DNA from: Aplectana chamaeleonis
Lineage: Eukaryota > Nematoda > Chromadorea > Rhabditida > Cosmocercidae
Assembly (NCBI GenBank): GCA_029168955.1
Contig: JAPDOI010000121.1
Location: forward strand, 744,001-808,000
Length of the DNA stretch: 64,000 nt
Direction of reading: 5' to 3'
The notes below the pieces were generated by a model that saw only the letters and a list, made by a program, of their open reading frames with translations, was not told where the DNA came from and made no database searches. Of the stretch, positions 63,301 through 64,000 are shown one piece after another. The position numbers and the translations under genes are program-made. Each line of letters begins with the position of its first letter. Position 1 is the stretch's first letter.

Positions 63301-63514
63301 ATAAGATACGCTTCACCAGCCCTATTTTCCCTGATATTGAACCCAGAAAATACAACTCATCGCATCTTGAAAATATAATGAGTTCAATACAAAAATAAAA
63401 CCTCGTCATTGGCATCGTGTAAGCAGCAGAGCTGTACGGTACTGACGAGGGAACTCCACTTGGCGGCGGAGCAGGCGAATACTGAGGAGCCGTGTTTGGA
63501 GGTGTTTGATAAGC
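60396..63514 (-). CDS. Proline-rich protein gene, last four exons (5' incomplete)
   Basis: Joined minus-strand exons 63402-63514, 63161-63276, 62798-62995, 60396-60469 encode a continuous low-complexity C-terminus. It is rich in Pro, Ser and Thr (TPPNTAPQYSPAPPPSGVPS, MPLPPQPLPPNLQPMSTQSY, FAPPPINFPMPPLSSIGITQ) and ends PSPPQFYPVANQ. Acceptors CTTTTAG, TTTGTAG, ACTTCAG and CATTCAG, all with GT donors; phases agree at every junction (2, 1, 1). No folded domain, signal peptide or membrane segment is visible. The family is not recognised; such tails occur in RNA-binding and adaptor proteins. Further 5' exons lie beyond the window. It ends 415 bp before smu-1 on the same strand. Confidence 0.75.
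60470..62797. other. Last intron of the proline-rich gene
   Basis: 2,328 bp. It contains an 830-bp TIR element (61905-62734) and a 139-codon same-strand ORF (61517-61098) whose central part (SADGRYMRLVQSIKLDIARV) looks protein-like but is not recognised. Confidence 0.6.
61905..62734. mobile_element. 830-bp TIR element (AGGGCCTTTCAGAGTGGCGT)
   Basis: AGGGCCTTTCAGAGTGGCGT plus CGC at the left equals the reverse complement of the right end, and similarity continues to about 36 bp. ATA flanks both sides. The ends are rich in GTCGC/GCGAC. There is no transposase. A detached right end of the same family lies at about 47240-47269. A 31-bp direct duplication (TAGCTAGTGTTCCTTCGTTA, about 62121-62182) is inside. 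Confidence 0.75.
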
Positions 63515-63674
63515 CTAAAAGGAAAACCATACAGAGCGTAAGCTTATTGACTTCAAAATGTTAAGAAACCGCTAGGGAAAATCAGAACCAACGTCAGGTT
63601 TGGCTAAGGTATGACGAAAATTGATGGAGAAAGGAATATTACCAAATTACTTAGCGCACAGGTGGCTTGCACAG

Positions 63675-63772
63675 CATGTGAAATAAAGCAAAGATTTCGG
63701 TAGCTAGGTCAGTTCGTTTATATCACGTGAAATAAAGCAAAGATTTGGGTAGCTAGGTCAGTTCGTTTATAT
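63675..63772. repeat. 49-bp tandem duplication
   Basis: CATGTGAAATAAAGCAAAGA...GTTCGTTTATAT is repeated at once with two base changes (63675-63723 and 63724-63772). It lies upstream of, or in an intron of, the proline-rich gene. Confidence 0.85.
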
Positions 63773-64000
63773 ATTTCAACGAAACCTTTTGTTTTTGGAT
63801 ATTTAGCGCATTTTATGGCATGTGTATGATCACAAGGTAGCTGAGTTTAACACGAAACTTAGGTGTCAGGCAGGAATCGAACAAGCATCGTGTCGCTCTC
63901 CGAGCGAATGTTATATTGGGCAAAACAACGAAACAGATGGCTGCGGACATCTCAACAGCCTGCGCTGCGTCTTGTTCGCCCACGAGGAATATGGCGATCG

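Noticed and set aside
63868..63882. GAATCGAAC resembling a tRNA B box (minus)
   Set aside because: No matching T-stem, acceptor stem or A box could be found around it.

Overview
The window looks like a piece of a clade V (strongylid, probably hookworm) nematode genome. Four things point there. (1) A perfect copy of the 22-nt nematode SL1 spliced leader lies at 4572-4593 (minus). (2) Introns use TTTTCAG/TTTAG acceptors and are often only 60-100 bp long. (3) The best conserved host gene is an smu-1 orthologue that reads like the Caenorhabditis protein. (4) The RTE-type LINE at 28-31 kb resembles, from memory, those abundant in Ancylostoma and Necator. No search was run, so genus is inference.

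Two host genes could be reconstructed, both on the minus strand. smu-1 (spliceosomal LisH/CTLH/WD40 protein) was assembled exon by exon: 14 exons between 59980 (ATG) and 27339 (TGA), 508 codons plus stop, with every splice phase consistent. About 1.5 kb of coding sequence is spread over 32.6 kb because four introns are swollen by transposons; the last is 15.9 kb. Directly upstream (stop at 60396, 415 bp before the smu-1 ATG) ends a gene for a proline-rich low-complexity protein that I do not recognise. A poly(A) signal at 60127-60132 and a possible trans-splice acceptor at 60013 give the roughly 100-bp spacing of a nematode operon.

Layout. 0.26-4.6 kb: a CR1/L2-type LINE (copy A, minus) with both ORFs open and SL1 345 bp upstream of ORF1. 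4.6-27.3 kb: no convincing host gene; short palindromic and TIR elements, four copies of a TTAA-flanked MITE family, a 3.9-kb candidate CACTA element with 43-bp tandem arrays near both ends, and an RTE fragment. 27.3-60.0 kb: smu-1. Its last intron carries an RTE inside a 176-bp inverted repeat, a 2.7-kb 42-bp minisatellite with a TGACGTCA-type site in nearly every unit, a second open CR1-type LINE (copy B, plus) and a possible LTR. Intron 10 carries a decayed LINE (copy C) with two 8-bp-TSD elements inside it, one of which contains a further TTA-TSD element, followed by a 144-bp tandem repeat. Intron 4 carries nested LINE 3' ends, and intron 1 carries small MITEs. 60.4-63.5 kb: the proline-rich gene, with an 830-bp TIR element in its last intron.

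The most interesting signals are these. LINE copies A and B, clearly different subfamilies, both end ORF1 at the heptamer T TTA AAC with ORF2 in the -1 frame and no usable ATG before the endonuclease, which predicts programmed -1 frameshifting. SL1 sits at the likely 5' end of copy A. The LINE 3' ends share a small hairpin followed by AATAAA and a short tandem tail.
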